A stretch of 64,000 nucleotides of DNA. It comes from Saccharothrix violaceirubra (GTDB lineage Bacteria; Actinomycetota; Actinomycetes; Mycobacteriales; Pseudonocardiaceae). Position 1 is the stretch's first letter. Each line of letters starts with the position of its first letter. Where the stretch lies: NCBI RefSeq assembly GCF_014203755.1, contig NZ_JACHJS010000001.1, positions 5,704,001 through 5,768,000 on the forward strand. Direction: 5' to 3'. The translations under genes and the position numbers were made by a program. Shown here in pieces: positions 1-9,987 of this stretch. The notes below the pieces were generated by a model, which worked only from the letters and a program-made list of their open reading frames with translations, was not told where the DNA came from and did no database searches.

Positions 1-786
1 GCAGTAGTCCAGAATCTCGCCGGGGTACCAGTTGTTGGTGACCTCGTGGTCGTCCCACTGGGCGTAAGCGGGGACCTGCGCGGCGAACTCGCGGACCTTC
101 GGGTCGAGCAGGTTGTACGCGAACTGGCCCCGGTACTCGTCCAGCGTCTCCGCGACCTTGAGCTTCTCCGGCGTCACGACGTTGCGCCAGACCCGCCCGT
201 CGGCCAGCGTCACCTTCTCCTGGAGCGGGCCGTCGGAGTACACGGTGTCGCCGCTGTGCACGAAGAAGTCCGGCCGCCGGGCGGTCATCGCCGCGAACAG
301 CGGCATGCCGCCCAGGTCCGGGTTGCTGCCCCAGCCCTGGCCGGCCACGTCGCCGCCCCACACGAACCGCACGTCGCGGCGCAGCAGCGGCGGCGTGGTG
401 AAGCTGCCGACGACACCTTCACTGCGCGTGCGCCCGTCGAGGTCCTCGGCGACGACCCGGTAGTACGCCCGACGGCCGGGCACCAGGCCACGCAGCCGGA
501 CCTTGCCCGTGCCGCCGGTCTCCGGGGTCAGCAGCGGCCCGCGCACCACCCGCCGGTGGCGGAAGGACGGGTCGGACGAGACCTCGACGAGCATCCGGGA
601 CGGCCGGTCGGCCCGCGTCCACACCAGCGCGCCGTCGGCGGTCACGTCGCCGGACTGCACACCGTGCGTGAGAACGGGCCGGTTCTTGCCGTGCGCCAAG
701 GCGACACCGGCGGGCAGCAGCATCGCGGCCGGGACGATCGCACCGGCGCGCAGCAGCGTCCGCCGGTTCACCACACCTTCGGTCAT
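1..786 (-). CDS. phoD: PhoD-family alkaline phosphatase (C-terminus beyond window)
   Basis: Secreted metallophosphatase/phosphodiesterase that frees phosphate from organic esters. The reading frame is open from the ATG at 786 to the left edge (262 codons), so the catalytic C-terminal part lies outside the window. The N-terminus has a twin-arginine signal (NRRTLLRAG followed by a hydrophobic stretch ending ALA), as expected for Tat-exported PhoD. PhoD hallmarks follow: GVQSGDVT near residue 42, the metal-binding FFVHSGDTVYSDGP segment near 155, and QWDDHEVTNNWYP near 240. It lies 38 nt downstream of DUF4233 on the same strand and could be co-transcribed or separate. Family assignment is firm; substrate is inferred. 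Confidence 0.93.
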   Translation of the reverse strand, partial: MTEGVVNRRTLLRAGAIVPAAMLLPAGVALAHGKNRPVLTHGVQSGDVTADGALVWTRADRPSRMLVEVSSDPSFRHRRVVRGPLLTPETGGTGKVRLRGLVPGRRAYYRVVAEDLDGRTRSEGVVGSFTTPPLLRRDVRFVWGGDVAGQGWGSNPDLGGMPLFAAMTARRPDFFVHSGDTVYSDGPLQEKVTLADGRVWRNVVTPEKLKVAETLDEYRGQFAYNLLDPKVREFAAQVPAYAQWDDHEVTNNWYPGEILDYC

Positions 787-824
787 GGTCGTTTCCTAAC
801 GACCATGACCGACATCGAGGTGAA

Positions 825-1202
825 CTACGCCTGTTGGCCGGGCAACCGGCCCTCGGCCATCCGTCGCGCGACGTCGCGCCGCAGCCACAGCAGGTACACC
901 CAGACCAGGGTGAAGACCACGCCGATGCCGCCGAGCGCGGTGAGCAGCCACCACGACGCGATCATGGCGACGTGCACGACCGCGACCACGCCGACCGCCC
1001 ACGGCCGCTTGAGCAGGCCGCACGTGCCGATCAGCACGACGATCAGCCCGAGCACGAAGTACCCGGTGCCGGTGCCGATCCCGTCGCCGAGCTTGGCGAC
1101 GATCGGCAGCGCCAGCGCCACCACGATCGCTTCGAGGATCAGCGTCCCGGCCATGATGCCCCGGAACGACTTCATCGGGTCCTTGCGCGGAGGGGTGCTC
1201 AC
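825..1202 (-). CDS. DUF4233 small membrane protein
   Basis: 125-residue protein with about four hydrophobic segments (for example GIMAGTLILEAIVVALALP and VVAVVHVAMIASWWLLTALG) and charged ends, matching the DUF4233 family that sits directly after folC in many actinobacteria (Rv2446c position in M. tuberculosis). The GTG start at 1202 overlaps the folC stop in the arrangement GTGA, showing translational coupling in a valS-folC-DUF4233 unit. Function is unknown; membrane location is predicted from hydrophobicity. It ends LPGQQA. Confidence 0.85.
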   Translation of the reverse strand: MSTPPRKDPMKSFRGIMAGTLILEAIVVALALPIVAKLGDGIGTGTGYFVLGLIVVLIGTCGLLKRPWAVGVVAVVHVAMIASWWLLTALGGIGVVFTLVWVYLLWLRRDVARRMAEGRLPGQQA

Positions 1203-2563
1203 GACGGTTCCTTCCCGAACAACGCGCGGGCCTCTCCGGCGGTCACGACCGATCCGGTGACGATCACGCCGCCACCGGACACCACGCCGGTGTCGTCGTC
1301 CTCCTCGGCCAGCCGCACGGCCTCCTCGACGGCGTCGACCAGGTGCGGCACGACCACCATCCGGTCCTCGCCGAAGATCGGCACGGCCAGCGACGCCAGC
1401 GCGTCGGGGTCCATGGACCGCCGCGACGAGTTGGCCGTGAGCACGACCTCGTTCACGACGGGTTCCAGCGCGACCAGGATGCCCTCGGCGTCCTTGTCGG
1501 CCATCACGCCGACGACGGCGACGAGCTTGCGGAAGCCGAACTCCTCGTCCAGCGCCTTGGCCAACGCCGCCGCGCCGTGCGGGTTGTGCGCCGCGTCGAC
1601 CAGCACGGTCGGCGCCGAGCGCACGCGTTCGAGCCGGCCGGGCGAGGCCACGGTCGCGAACGCCTCGCGCACCGCCTCCACGTCGAGCCGCCGGTCCGCG
1701 CCGGCACCGAAGAACGCCTCCACGGCCGCCAGCGCCAACGCCGCGTTCGCCGCCTGGTGGGCACCGTGCAGCGGCAGGAACACGTCCTCGTAGATCCCGC
1801 CGAGCCCCTGGAGGCGCAGCACCTGCCCGCCGATGGCGACGTCCCGGCCGAGCACGCCGAACTCCGCGCCCTGGCGGGCCACGGTCGCGTCCACCTCGGC
1901 GGCCCGGCGCAGCAGCACCCGTTCGACCACCGGGTCCTGCTCGGCGAGCACGGCGACGGCACCGGGCTTGATGATCCCGGCTTTCTCCTCTGCGATGCCC
2001 TCCAGCGTCGGCCCGAGGTAGTCGACGTGGTCCAGGCCGATCGGCGTGATCACGGCGATCCGGCCGTCGGCCACGTTGGTCGCGTCCCACGTGCCGCCCA
2101 GCCCGACCTCGACCACGGCGACGTCGACCGGGGCGTCCGCGAAGGCCGCGTACGCCATGCCGGTCAGCACCTCGAACTTGGACATGGGCACGTCGCCGCG
2201 CGCGTCCACGATGGACACGTACGGTTCGACGTCCCGATACACCTCGACGTAGCGGTCCGGGCTGATCGGCTCGTTGTCCACGTTGATGCGCTCGGTGGCG
2301 AGCTGGAGGTGCGGGCTGGTGTAGCGGCCGGTGCGCAGGCCGATCCGGGTGAACAGCGCGTCGATCATGCGCGAGGTCGACGTCTTGCCGTTCGTGCCGG
2401 TCAGGTGCACGACCGGGTACGAGCGCTGCGGGTCGCCGAGGATCTCGGTCAGCGCGCGCACCCGGTCGAGCGACGGGTCGAGCTTGGTCTCCGGCCAGCG
2501 GGTGTCCAGTTCCGCCTCGACCTGGCGCAGGTCCTCGAGCGCGGCGGGGTCCACGGCGCTCAC
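1199..2563 (-). CDS. folC: Folylpolyglutamate synthase / dihydrofolate synthase
   Basis: Adds glutamate to (dihydro)folate using ATP, which retains folates in the cell. The 454-residue protein shows the Mur-ligase-like P-loop [14 protein letters not shown] near residues 50-63, followed by the SPHL segment ([14 protein letters not shown]) that contacts the folate. The central [10 protein letters not shown] and the C-terminal DAAHNPHG motif of FolC/Mur ligases are also present. The start chosen is GTG at 2563, which overlaps the valS stop by GTGA, while its own stop overlaps DUF4233 in the same way. The three genes thus form a tightly coupled operon, the same order as Rv2448c-Rv2447c-Rv2446c. 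Confidence 0.95.
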   Translation of the reverse strand: MSAVDPAALEDLRQVEAELDTRWPETKLDPSLDRVRALTEILGDPQRSYPVVHLTGTNGKTSTSRMIDALFTRIGLRTGRYTSPHLQLATERINVDNEPISPDRYVEVYRDVEPYVSIVDARGDVPMSKFEVLTGMAYAAFADAPVDVAVVEVGLGGTWDATNVADGRIAVITPIGLDHVDYLGPTLEGIAEEKAGIIKPGAVAVLAEQDPVVERVLLRRAAEVDATVARQGAEFGVLGRDVAIGGQVLRLQGLGGIYEDVFLPLHGAHQAANAALALAAVEAFFGAGADRRLDVEAVREAFATVASPGRLERVRSAPTVLVDAAHNPHGAAALAKALDEEFGFRKLVAVVGVMADKDAEGILVALEPVVNEVVLTANSSRRSMDPDALASLAVPIFGEDRMVVVPHLVDAVEEAVRLAEEDDDTGVVSGGGVIVTGSVVTAGEARALFGKEPS

Positions 2564-5190
2564 GACTGCGGCAACGTCTCGAGCCGGGCGTGGATGCGGT
2601 CGATCTCGGCGTCGGCGGCGGCCAGCCGGGCCTTGATCTTCTCCACCACGTCGGCCGGTGCCTTGGCCGTGAACGCCGCGTTGTTCAGCTTGCCCTCGCA
2701 CTGCGCGCGTTCCTTCTCCGCGACGGCGAGGTCCTTGGCCAACCGCTTGCGCTCGGCGACCACGTCGATCGCACCGGACAGGTCGAGTTCGACCTTCACG
2801 GCACCGGCGGGCAGGCCGACCTCCAGCGACACCGAGGCCGCGAACCCGTCCTCGGGCTCGGTCATCCGGGTCAGCGACCGGACGGCGGGCACGTGGTCGA
2901 GCAGGTCGACGCAGCACGCGCCGCGCACCTTGCCCGCGACCTTCTGCGCGGGCTTGAGGCCCTGGTCGGAGCGGAACCGGCGGACCTCGGTGACGAGCTT
3001 CTTCACGCCCTCGATCCGGGTCGCGGCCACCTCGTCGCGCGCGACGCCGGACGGCTTGGGCCAGTCCGCGACCACGAGCGACTCGCCGCCGGTCAGCGTC
3101 GTCCAGAGCGTTTCGGTGACGAACGGCGTCAACGGGTGCAGCAGCCGCAGCACGACGTCGAGCACGTGGCCGAGCACCGACCGGGTGGCGTCGGCGCGGG
3201 CGCCGCCCTCGGCGAGCTGGACCTTGGCCAGTTCGAGGTACCAGTCGCAGAACTCGTCCCACACGAAGTGGTAGAGCCCCTCGGCCAGCTTGGCGAACTG
3301 GAACGCCTCGAACTGACCGTCCACATCGGACACAAGCCGGTCGAGCAGGTCGAGGATCCAGCGGTCCGCGTCGGTCAGCGCGTCGCGGTCGGGCAGCCCG
3401 CCCTCGACGGTGGCGCCGTTGGACAGGGCGAACCTGGTGGCGTTCCACAGCTTCGTGGTGAAGTTGCGCGACCCGGCCGCCCACTCCTCGGCCAGCGCCA
3501 GGTCCGAACCGGGGTTCGCGCCGCGCAGCAGCGTGAAGCGGGTGGCGTCGGCGCCGTAGGCGTCCATCCAGTCGATGGGGTCGATGCCGTTGCCCCGCGA
3601 CTTGGACATCTTCTTGCCGTGTTGGTCGCGGATGAGACCGTGCAGGAAGACGTGGTCGAACGGCTGCTTCCCGTCCAGCGCGTACAGGCCGAACATCATC
3701 ATCCGGACGACCCAGAAGAACAGGATGTCGTAGCCGGTGGACAGCACCGCGGTCGGGTAGAAGCGGGCCAGGTCGTCGGCGGACTCCGGCCAGCCCAGCG
3801 TGGAGAACGGCCACAGGCCAGAGGAGAACCACGTGTCGAGCACGTCCTCGTCCCGCGTCCAGCCCTCGCCGGGCGGCTGCTCATCGGGACCGACGCACCG
3901 GACCTCGCCGTCGGGGCCATACCAGACCGGGATGCGGTGGCCCCACCAGAGCTGGCGCGAGATGCACCAGTCGTTGAGGTTGTCGACCCAGTCGAAGTAG
4001 CGCTTGGCCAGCTCCGGCGGGTGGATGGTCGTGCGGCCGTCGCGCACCGCCTCGCCGGCGGCGCGGGCCAGCGGCTCGACCTTGACCCACCACTGGAGCG
4101 ACAGCCGGGGCTCGATCACGGTGTCGCAGCGCGAGCAGTGGCCCACCGAGTGCGTGTACGGCCGCTTCTCGGCGACGATCCGGCCCTGCTCGCGCAGCGC
4201 GGCCACGACGGCCGGGCGTGCCTCGAACCGGTCGAGGCCCTCGAAGGGGCCCTTGACCGTGATGTTGCCGAGCCCGTCCATGACGGTGAGCGCGGGCAGG
4301 TCGTGGCGGCGGCCGATCTCGAAGTCGTTGGGGTCGTGCGCGGGCGTGACCTTGACCGCGCCGGTGCCGAACTTCGGGTCCACGTGCCCGTCGCCCACGA
4401 TCGGCACGAACCGGCCGGTCAGCGGCACCTCGACGGTGGTGCCGATCAGGTGGCGGTAGCGCTCGTCCTCGGGGTGCACGGCCACGGCCGTGTCGCCGAG
4501 CATGGTCTCGGCGCGCGTGGTGGCCACGACGATCGAGCGGTCGCCCTCGCCGTAGCGGATGGACACGAGTTCGCCGTCGTCGTCGGAGTGGTCGACCTCG
4601 ATGTCCGACAGCGCGGTCCGGCAGCGCGGACACCAGTTGATGATCCGCTCGGCGCGGTAGATCAGGCCGTCGTCGTAGAGCTTCTTGAAGATCGTCTGGA
4701 CGGCCTCGGACAGGCCCTCGTCCATGGTGAAGCGCAGCCGCGACCAGTCCACGCCGTCGCCAAGGCGGCGCATCTGGCCGAGGATCCGGCCGCCGACCTC
4801 CTCACGCCACTGCCACACGCGCTCGACGAACTTCTCGCGGCCCAGGTCGTGCCGGGACTGCCCCTCGCTCGCCAGGGCGCGCTCGACCGCCGTCTGGGTC
4901 GCGATGCCCGCGTGGTCGGTGCCGGGCAGCCACAGCACCTCGTAGCCCTGCATGCGCCGGCGGCGGCTCAGGGCGTCCATGACGCTGTGGTTGAGGGCGT
5001 GGCCCATGTGGAGGCTGCCGTTGACGTTGGGCGGCGGCAGCATGATCGCGAACGGCGGCTTGTCGCTGCCGGGGTCGGCGGTGAAGTAGCCGCGCTCGAC
5101 CCACCGCTCGTACAGGCCGGCCTCTACCTCGGCCGGGTTCCACGCCGACGGGAGTTCGGGACGCTGTGCCGCGGTGGGGGTCTCAGTCAC
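2560..5190 (-). CDS. valS: Valyl-tRNA synthetase
   Basis: Charges tRNA-Val with valine. The 876-residue class I enzyme carries the HIGH-type sequence [17 protein letters not shown] near residue 52 and the KMSKS loop [15 protein letters not shown] near 530. The editing domain lies between them, and there is an anticodon-binding region plus a C-terminal coiled-coil arm ([19 protein letters not shown]), all in the usual ValRS order and length. The ATG at 5190 starts [14 protein letters not shown]. It is the first gene of the valS-folC-DUF4233 unit, so any promoter should lie in the 435-nt gap above it. Confidence 0.97.
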   Translation of the reverse strand: MTETPTAAQRPELPSAWNPAEVEAGLYERWVERGYFTADPGSDKPPFAIMLPPPNVNGSLHMGHALNHSVMDALSRRRRMQGYEVLWLPGTDHAGIATQTAVERALASEGQSRHDLGREKFVERVWQWREEVGGRILGQMRRLGDGVDWSRLRFTMDEGLSEAVQTIFKKLYDDGLIYRAERIINWCPRCRTALSDIEVDHSDDDGELVSIRYGEGDRSIVVATTRAETMLGDTAVAVHPEDERYRHLIGTTVEVPLTGRFVPIVGDGHVDPKFGTGAVKVTPAHDPNDFEIGRRHDLPALTVMDGLGNITVKGPFEGLDRFEARPAVVAALREQGRIVAEKRPYTHSVGHCSRCDTVIEPRLSLQWWVKVEPLARAAGEAVRDGRTTIHPPELAKRYFDWVDNLNDWCISRQLWWGHRIPVWYGPDGEVRCVGPDEQPPGEGWTRDEDVLDTWFSSGLWPFSTLGWPESADDLARFYPTAVLSTGYDILFFWVVRMMMFGLYALDGKQPFDHVFLHGLIRDQHGKKMSKSRGNGIDPIDWMDAYGADATRFTLLRGANPGSDLALAEEWAAGSRNFTTKLWNATRFALSNGATVEGGLPDRDALTDADRWILDLLDRLVSDVDGQFEAFQFAKLAEGLYHFVWDEFCDWYLELAKVQLAEGGARADATRSVLGHVLDVVLRLLHPLTPFVTETLWTTLTGGESLVVADWPKPSGVARDEVAATRIEGVKKLVTEVRRFRSDQGLKPAQKVAGKVRGACCVDLLDHVPAVRSLTRMTEPEDGFAASVSLEVGLPAGAVKVELDLSGAIDVVAERKRLAKDLAVAEKERAQCEGKLNNAAFTAKAPADVVEKIKARLAAADAEIDRIHARLETLPQS

Positions 5191-5625
5191 GCGGGAAGTC
5201 TACGGAAACACGGGTATCGACTTCGAACCAGATACCTGGTACCGGCACCCGGGAGTACGCCGGATGTGTGACCCGCAACGGTTCCCGCCGGGACGTCGGG
5301 ACGTTCGCCGTGGTGGCGGGGTCACCCGGATCGCCGTCGCCGTCCGGCGCGCTGGGGTCACTCGTTCGGGGGATTCGGCGATCGGTGACCCCGCTCACAA
5401 TTGACGGTGATCACCAGGTCAAGCCGCAGGTTGGACGCGAATCCACGGACTCGACCAACCCCTTGGAGCCCGTGGGCAGCGGATCGCGTCGCGGTGGCGC
5501 CCGGTCGATCGCGGAGACCGCCGGTGCGCTCGCGCGGGGCGTGCCGGCGGCGCCGCGGTACACCCTCCGGAGAACCGGGCACGCGTGGACAACTCCGTGC
5601 CGCCCGGCGGGGTGAGAATGGGCCC
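5191..5625. other. Divergent intergenic region between valS and the fdhF-like gene
   Basis: 435 nt separate two divergently transcribed genes, so promoters for both probably lie here. I see a short inverted repeat GGTATC/GATACC around 5214-5242 and no convincing reading frame with actinobacterial codon bias. A T-box leader for valS was looked for and not found. Confidence 0.5.
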
Positions 5626-7920
5626 ATGGACCGCAACCCGCCCGAGCACGACATCGACGAGACTCGGCTCGACGTCGGCGAGCCCAAGCGCTGGGCCGCG
5701 GGGCTGCCCGGGGTGGCCGTGTCGCTCAAACGCGGTGTCGAGCAGATGGGGGTCGTGCGGACCGCCACGACGTTGCGCCTGCTCAACCAGCGCGAGGGTT
5801 TCGACTGCCCCGGCTGCGCCTGGCCCGAGCCGCAGGGGCACCGCCGGCTCGCCGAGTTCTGCGAGAACGGCGCCAAGGCGGTCGCCGAGGAGGCCACCCG
5901 GCGCCGGGTCGGGCCGGAGTTCTTCGCCGCGCACCCGGTCGCCGAACTGGCGACCAGGCCGGACTACTGGCTCGGGCAACAGGGCCGGCTCACCGATCCG
6001 GTGGTGCTGCGCGAGGGGGCCACGCACTACGAACCGATCTCGTGGGGCGACGCGTTCTCGTTGATCGGTGAGAAGCTGCGCGGGCTGCCCGGTCCGGATC
6101 AGGCGCTCTTCTACACCTCGGGTCGCACCAGCAACGAGGCCGCGTTCCTCTACCAGCTCATGGTGCGGTCGTTCGGCACGAACAACCTGCCCGACTGCTC
6201 CAACATGTGCCACGAGTCGTCCGGCGCCGCGCTGTCGGAGACGACCGGCATCGGCAAGGGCTCGGTGAGCATCGCCGACTTCGACCGCGCGGACCTGATC
6301 GTGGTCGTGGGCCAGAACCCCGGCACCAACCACCCGCGCATGCTGTCCGCGCTGGAGAGCGCCAAGCGCAACGGTGCCCGGGTCGTCGCGGTCAACCCGT
6401 TGCCCGAGGCCGGGTTGCTGCGGTTCAAGAACCCGCAGAACGTGCGTGGCGTGGTCGGCCGCGGCACGGCGTTGGCCGACGACTTCCTCCAGATCCGGCT
6501 CGGCGGCGACCAGGCCCTGTTCGCCGCGGCGGGCAACCTGCTGCTGTCGTGGGACGCGGCCGACGCCGACTTCGTGGCGCACTACACCGACGGGTACGCC
6601 GACTACGTCGAGCAGACCAAGGCGCTCGACTGGGCCGCCGTCGACGAGGCCACCGGCCTGCCGCGCGCCGAGATCGAGCACTTCGCCCGGCTGCTGGCCG
6701 ACTCCGAGCGGACGATCTTCTGCTGGGCCATGGGCCTTACGCAGCACAAGCACGCCGTGCGCGCCATCCGCGAGATCGCGAACGTGGCCCTGCTGCGCGG
6801 CATGATCGGCAAGCCGGGCGCGGGCCTCTGCCCGGTGCGCGGGCATTCCAACGTGCAGGGCGACCGGACGATGGGCATCTGGGAGAAGATGCCGGAGAAG
6901 TTCCTGGCCGCCCTGGAGACCGAGTTCGGCATCACCGTGCCGCGCGAGCACGGGCACGACACCGTCGCGTCGATCCGGGCCATGCGGGACGGCACGGCCA
7001 AGGTGTTCTTCGCGGTGGGCGGCAACTTCGCGTCCGCGTCGCCGGACACGGCCGTCACGGAAGCCGCGCTGCGCTCGTGCGAACTGACCGTGCAGGTCTC
7101 CACGAAGCTCAACCGGTCGCACGTCGTGCACGGCCGCACCGCGCTGATCCTGCCCACGCTGGGCCGCACCGAGGCCGACCTCCAGCACTCCGGCGAGCAG
7201 TTCGTCACGGTCGAGGACTCGATGTCCGTCGTGCACCGGTCGCGGGGCCGGTTGACGCCGGCGAGCGACCGGCTGCTGTCCGAGGTCTCGATCCTGTGCC
7301 GGCTCGCCCGCGAGCTGCTCGGGCCCGACCACCCGGTGCCGTGGGAGGACTTCGAGCGGGACTACGACCTGATCCGCGACCGGATCTCCCGGGTCGTGCC
7401 CGGCTGCGCCGACTACAACGAGCGGGTCCGGCGGCCGGACGGGTTCGTGCTGCCGCACGCGCCGCGCGACGCCCGCGAGTTCACCGGCACACGGTCGGGC
7501 AAGGCGCACTTCTCCGCGCACGAGCTGGAGGTGCTCAAGGTCCCGACCGGTCGACTGCTGTTGCAGACGTTGCGCAGCCACGACCAGTACAACACCACGA
7601 TCTACGGCCTCGACGACCGCTACCGGGGCGTGAAGGACGGTCGCCGCGTGGTGTTCGTCAGCCCGGCCGACCTGGACGAGCTGGACCTGCTGGACGGGCA
7701 CTACGTCGACCTGGTCTCGGAGTGGCCCGACGACCCGACCGGGATCGTGGAGCGCCGGGCCGAGCGGTTCCGGGTGGTGGCCTACCCGACGGCACGCGGG
7801 TGTGCGGCGGCGTACTTCCCGGAGGCGAACCCGTTGGTGCCGTTGGATTCCACGGCGGACGTGTCGGGCACGCCCACGTCGAAGTCGATCGTGGTGCGGC
7901 TGGAGCGGCTGCCGGACTGA
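5626..7920 (+). CDS. FdhF/YdeP-family molybdopterin oxidoreductase
   Basis: 764-residue enzyme of the formate-dehydrogenase alpha-subunit-like YdeP family, expected to bind bis-molybdopterin-guanine-dinucleotide. Visible marks: an N-terminal FDCPGCAWPEPQGH segment near residues 61-75, the YTSGRTSNEAAFLYQ active-site region, NLPDCSNMCHESSG near 190, VVVGQNPGTNHPRM, and a C-terminal domain with HDQYNTTIYGLDDRYRG. It lacks the full N-terminal Cys quartet of classic FDH, as is normal for YdeP proteins, and formate is not proven as substrate. The ATG at 5626 follows the purine-rich GGGGTGAGA. The maturation gene fdhD is found 2 kb downstream on the same strand, which supports a working molybdoenzyme. 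Confidence 0.88.
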   Translation: MDRNPPEHDIDETRLDVGEPKRWAAGLPGVAVSLKRGVEQMGVVRTATTLRLLNQREGFDCPGCAWPEPQGHRRLAEFCENGAKAVAEEATRRRVGPEFFAAHPVAELATRPDYWLGQQGRLTDPVVLREGATHYEPISWGDAFSLIGEKLRGLPGPDQALFYTSGRTSNEAAFLYQLMVRSFGTNNLPDCSNMCHESSGAALSETTGIGKGSVSIADFDRADLIVVVGQNPGTNHPRMLSALESAKRNGARVVAVNPLPEAGLLRFKNPQNVRGVVGRGTALADDFLQIRLGGDQALFAAAGNLLLSWDAADADFVAHYTDGYADYVEQTKALDWAAVDEATGLPRAEIEHFARLLADSERTIFCWAMGLTQHKHAVRAIREIANVALLRGMIGKPGAGLCPVRGHSNVQGDRTMGIWEKMPEKFLAALETEFGITVPREHGHDTVASIRAMRDGTAKVFFAVGGNFASASPDTAVTEAALRSCELTVQVSTKLNRSHVVHGRTALILPTLGRTEADLQHSGEQFVTVEDSMSVVHRSRGRLTPASDRLLSEVSILCRLARELLGPDHPVPWEDFERDYDLIRDRISRVVPGCADYNERVRRPDGFVLPHAPRDAREFTGTRSGKAHFSAHELEVLKVPTGRLLLQTLRSHDQYNTTIYGLDDRYRGVKDGRRVVFVSPADLDELDLLDGHYVDLVSEWPDDPTGIVERRAERFRVVAYPTARGCAAAYFPEANPLVPLDSTADVSGTPTSKSIVVRLERLPD

Positions 7921-7965
7921 GCGGTTCGGGTAACGTCGGGGTGCCGCCGAGGGACAGGACAGTAC

Positions 7966-8454
7966 GTGACCAGGAAAATCGCCGCGCTCTCCTGTCTGCT
8001 CGTGCTCGGTGCGTGCACGTCGACGCCCGAACCCCCGTCGCCGGCGCCGGCCACGTCCGCGACCCGGCCCAACGGGATCGGGTGCGACAAGGCGCCGGCC
8101 GACGTCGTGGGCCCGGCGTTGTCGCTGAACCTGGCCCACACCCGCGAGACGATCGAGGGCACGGCCGTCCTGTGCTCGTACGAGGGCGGCGGCTCGACGA
8201 CGTCGGTGCGGATCGAGACCGCCTCCGGGCCCGAGGCGTTCGCCCGCACCAAGCTCGACTACGAGGACAAGGGCCAGGATCCCGAGCCGGTGGCCGGGAT
8301 CGGCGACGAGGCGTACCGGGCCACGCTCGGCTCGGGCGAGGTCGTGCAGCACACCGTGGTGGGCCGCAAGGGCAAGACCGAGATCCAGGTGACGTCGGCG
8401 GCGAGCGTCGAGTCGGCGAGCAGGCTCCTGGTCCGGCTACTGGAAGGCTTCTAG
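7966..8454 (+). CDS. Secreted lipoprotein, DUF3558-like
   Basis: 162-residue exported lipoprotein. A GTG start at 7966 opens MTRKIAALSCLLVLGAC, a lipoprotein signal with lipobox LVLGAC and the lipidated Cys at residue 17. A Ser/Pro/Thr/Ala spacer follows, then a compact domain with a Cys pair (IGCDKAPAD and VLCSYEGGG) resembling DUF3558 lipoproteins common in Pseudonocardiales. It starts 45 nt after the fdhF-like gene and its last 18 nt overlap the convergent oxidoreductase gene. Function unknown; the family label is from overall architecture only. Confidence 0.75.
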   Translation: MTRKIAALSCLLVLGACTSTPEPPSPAPATSATRPNGIGCDKAPADVVGPALSLNLAHTRETIEGTAVLCSYEGGGSTTSVRIETASGPEAFARTKLDYEDKGQDPEPVAGIGDEAYRATLGSGEVVQHTVVGRKGKTEIQVTSAASVESASRLLVRLLEGF

Positions 8455-9933
8455 GACCGCCATCGCGGCGTTGTGGCCGCCGATCCCGCTCACGCCACCG
8501 CCACGCCGCGCGCCCGAACCGCACACGAACAGGTTCGCCACGTCGGTCTCCACGCCCCAGCGCCCGTCGTCGCCGAACGGCCAGTCCAGGTCGCCGTGGA
8601 AGATGTTGCCGCGTGGCAGACCCAGTTCCGCCTCCAGGTCCGACGGGGTGCGGACCTCGACGCACGGGCGGCCGTCGCGGTCGCGGGCCAGGCAGTCCGC
8701 GACCGGCTCGGCGAGCACGCGGTCGAGCCCGGCGAGGTAGCGGGCGGCCAGGTCCTCGTGGCCGCCGCCCGCGAACAGGGACGCGGGCGTGTGCAGGCCG
8801 AACAGGGTGAGCGTGTGCCACCCCCGCTCGACGAGCCCCGGCGCCAGGATCGACGGGTCGGTCAGCGTGTGGCAGTACATCTCGGCGGGCAGCACCTCGG
8901 GCAGCGCGCCCGACGCGCTCTCCCGGTACGCGGTCTCCAGGCGGCTGTAGGACTCGTCGAGGTGCAAGGTCCCCGCGAACGCCTCACGGGGATCCACGCC
9001 CGACTTCAGCCGGGGCAGGCGTTCCAGGACCATGTTCAGCTTGACCTGGCAGCCTTCCGCCACCGGCCGGGGCGTACGTCCGCGCAACGCGTCCAGCGTG
9101 CCGGGCGCCACGCCCGACAGCACGAACCGCGCGCCGACGCGGCGTCCGCCGAAGCCCACCTCGGCCACCCGACCATCGGCGTCCACAGTGGACACTTCGG
9201 CACCGGTCACGACCTCCGCGCCGGCTTCCCGCGCCACGCGGGCGAGTTCGGCCGTGACCGCACCCATCCCGCCGACCGGGACCCGCCACTCCCCCGTGCC
9301 GTTGCCCACCAGGTGGTAGAGGAAGCACCGGTTCGCCCGCGGGTCGTGCGCCGACGCGTGCGTGCCGATCAGCCCGTCGGTGGCGACGACGCCGCGCACC
9401 ACGTCGTGCGCGAACGTCTCCTCGATCGTCTCGCCGAGCGGCCGGTCCACCAGGCGCTCCCACACCCGCCGGTCCACCCGTGACCGCAATTCCGCCCGGG
9501 TCGGCACGGGTTCCAGCAGCGTCGGCGCCACGACGGCCGCGAACTTCGCCACGTCGTCGTAGAAATCACACCACGCCGAGAACTCCGCGTCCGATCCCGT
9601 CAGCGCGCGGAACGACGCCCGCGTCCGCTCCCCCGGCGTCCGCTCGACCAGCAGGTCGCCTTCCGGCGTGTACGAGGACACCGCACGCGACCGCAGCGCG
9701 ATCCGCAGCCCCAGATCGGCCACGATCCGGTCCGGCAGCAGGCTGACCAGGTACGAGTAGCGGGACAGCCGGGCCGGCACGCCCGCGAACGCGTGCTCGC
9801 CGACCGCCGCGCCGCCGACGTGGCCGAGCTTCTCCAGCACGAGCACCGAATGCCCGGCGCGGGCCAGGTACGCCGCCGCGACGAGCCCGTTGTGCCCGCC
9901 GCCGACCACCACCACGTCGTAGTCGGAGTCCAC
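8437..9933 (-). CDS. FAD-dependent oxidoreductase, phytoene-desaturase-like
   Basis: 498-residue amine-oxidase/phytoene-desaturase superfamily protein. The N-terminal dinucleotide-binding fold is clear: DVVVVGGGHNGLVAAAYLA and VLVLEKLGHVGGAA. The C-terminal FAD motif appears as LFVCGSGARRGGGVSGIGGHNAA. Such proteins are annotated as NAD(P)/FAD-dependent carotenoid-desaturase or pyridine-disulfide-like enzymes; the real substrate cannot be told. The start chosen is GTG at 9933 (MDSDYDVVVVG), just before the fold begins. It is divergent from fdhD with 54 nt between starts, and no carotenoid genes are nearby. Confidence 0.85.
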   Translation of the reverse strand: MDSDYDVVVVGGGHNGLVAAAYLARAGHSVLVLEKLGHVGGAAVGEHAFAGVPARLSRYSYLVSLLPDRIVADLGLRIALRSRAVSSYTPEGDLLVERTPGERTRASFRALTGSDAEFSAWCDFYDDVAKFAAVVAPTLLEPVPTRAELRSRVDRRVWERLVDRPLGETIEETFAHDVVRGVVATDGLIGTHASAHDPRANRCFLYHLVGNGTGEWRVPVGGMGAVTAELARVAREAGAEVVTGAEVSTVDADGRVAEVGFGGRRVGARFVLSGVAPGTLDALRGRTPRPVAEGCQVKLNMVLERLPRLKSGVDPREAFAGTLHLDESYSRLETAYRESASGALPEVLPAEMYCHTLTDPSILAPGLVERGWHTLTLFGLHTPASLFAGGGHEDLAARYLAGLDRVLAEPVADCLARDRDGRPCVEVRTPSDLEAELGLPRGNIFHGDLDWPFGDDGRWGVETDVANLFVCGSGARRGGGVSGIGGHNAAMAVLEAFQ

Positions 9934-9987
9934 CCGCCGAACCCTAGCTAACCTGGGGGAAACGTGGTCGGGAGAGAGGCTGTCGCG

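Noticed and set aside
2590..5271. An 893-residue plus-strand frame opposite valS
   Set aside because: Mirror of valS codon bias without any domain.
5191..5625. Possible T-box leader upstream of valS (GGTACC-containing sequence near 5239)
   Set aside because: The T-box core and specifier stem are not present, and valS is not a usual actinobacterial T-box gene.
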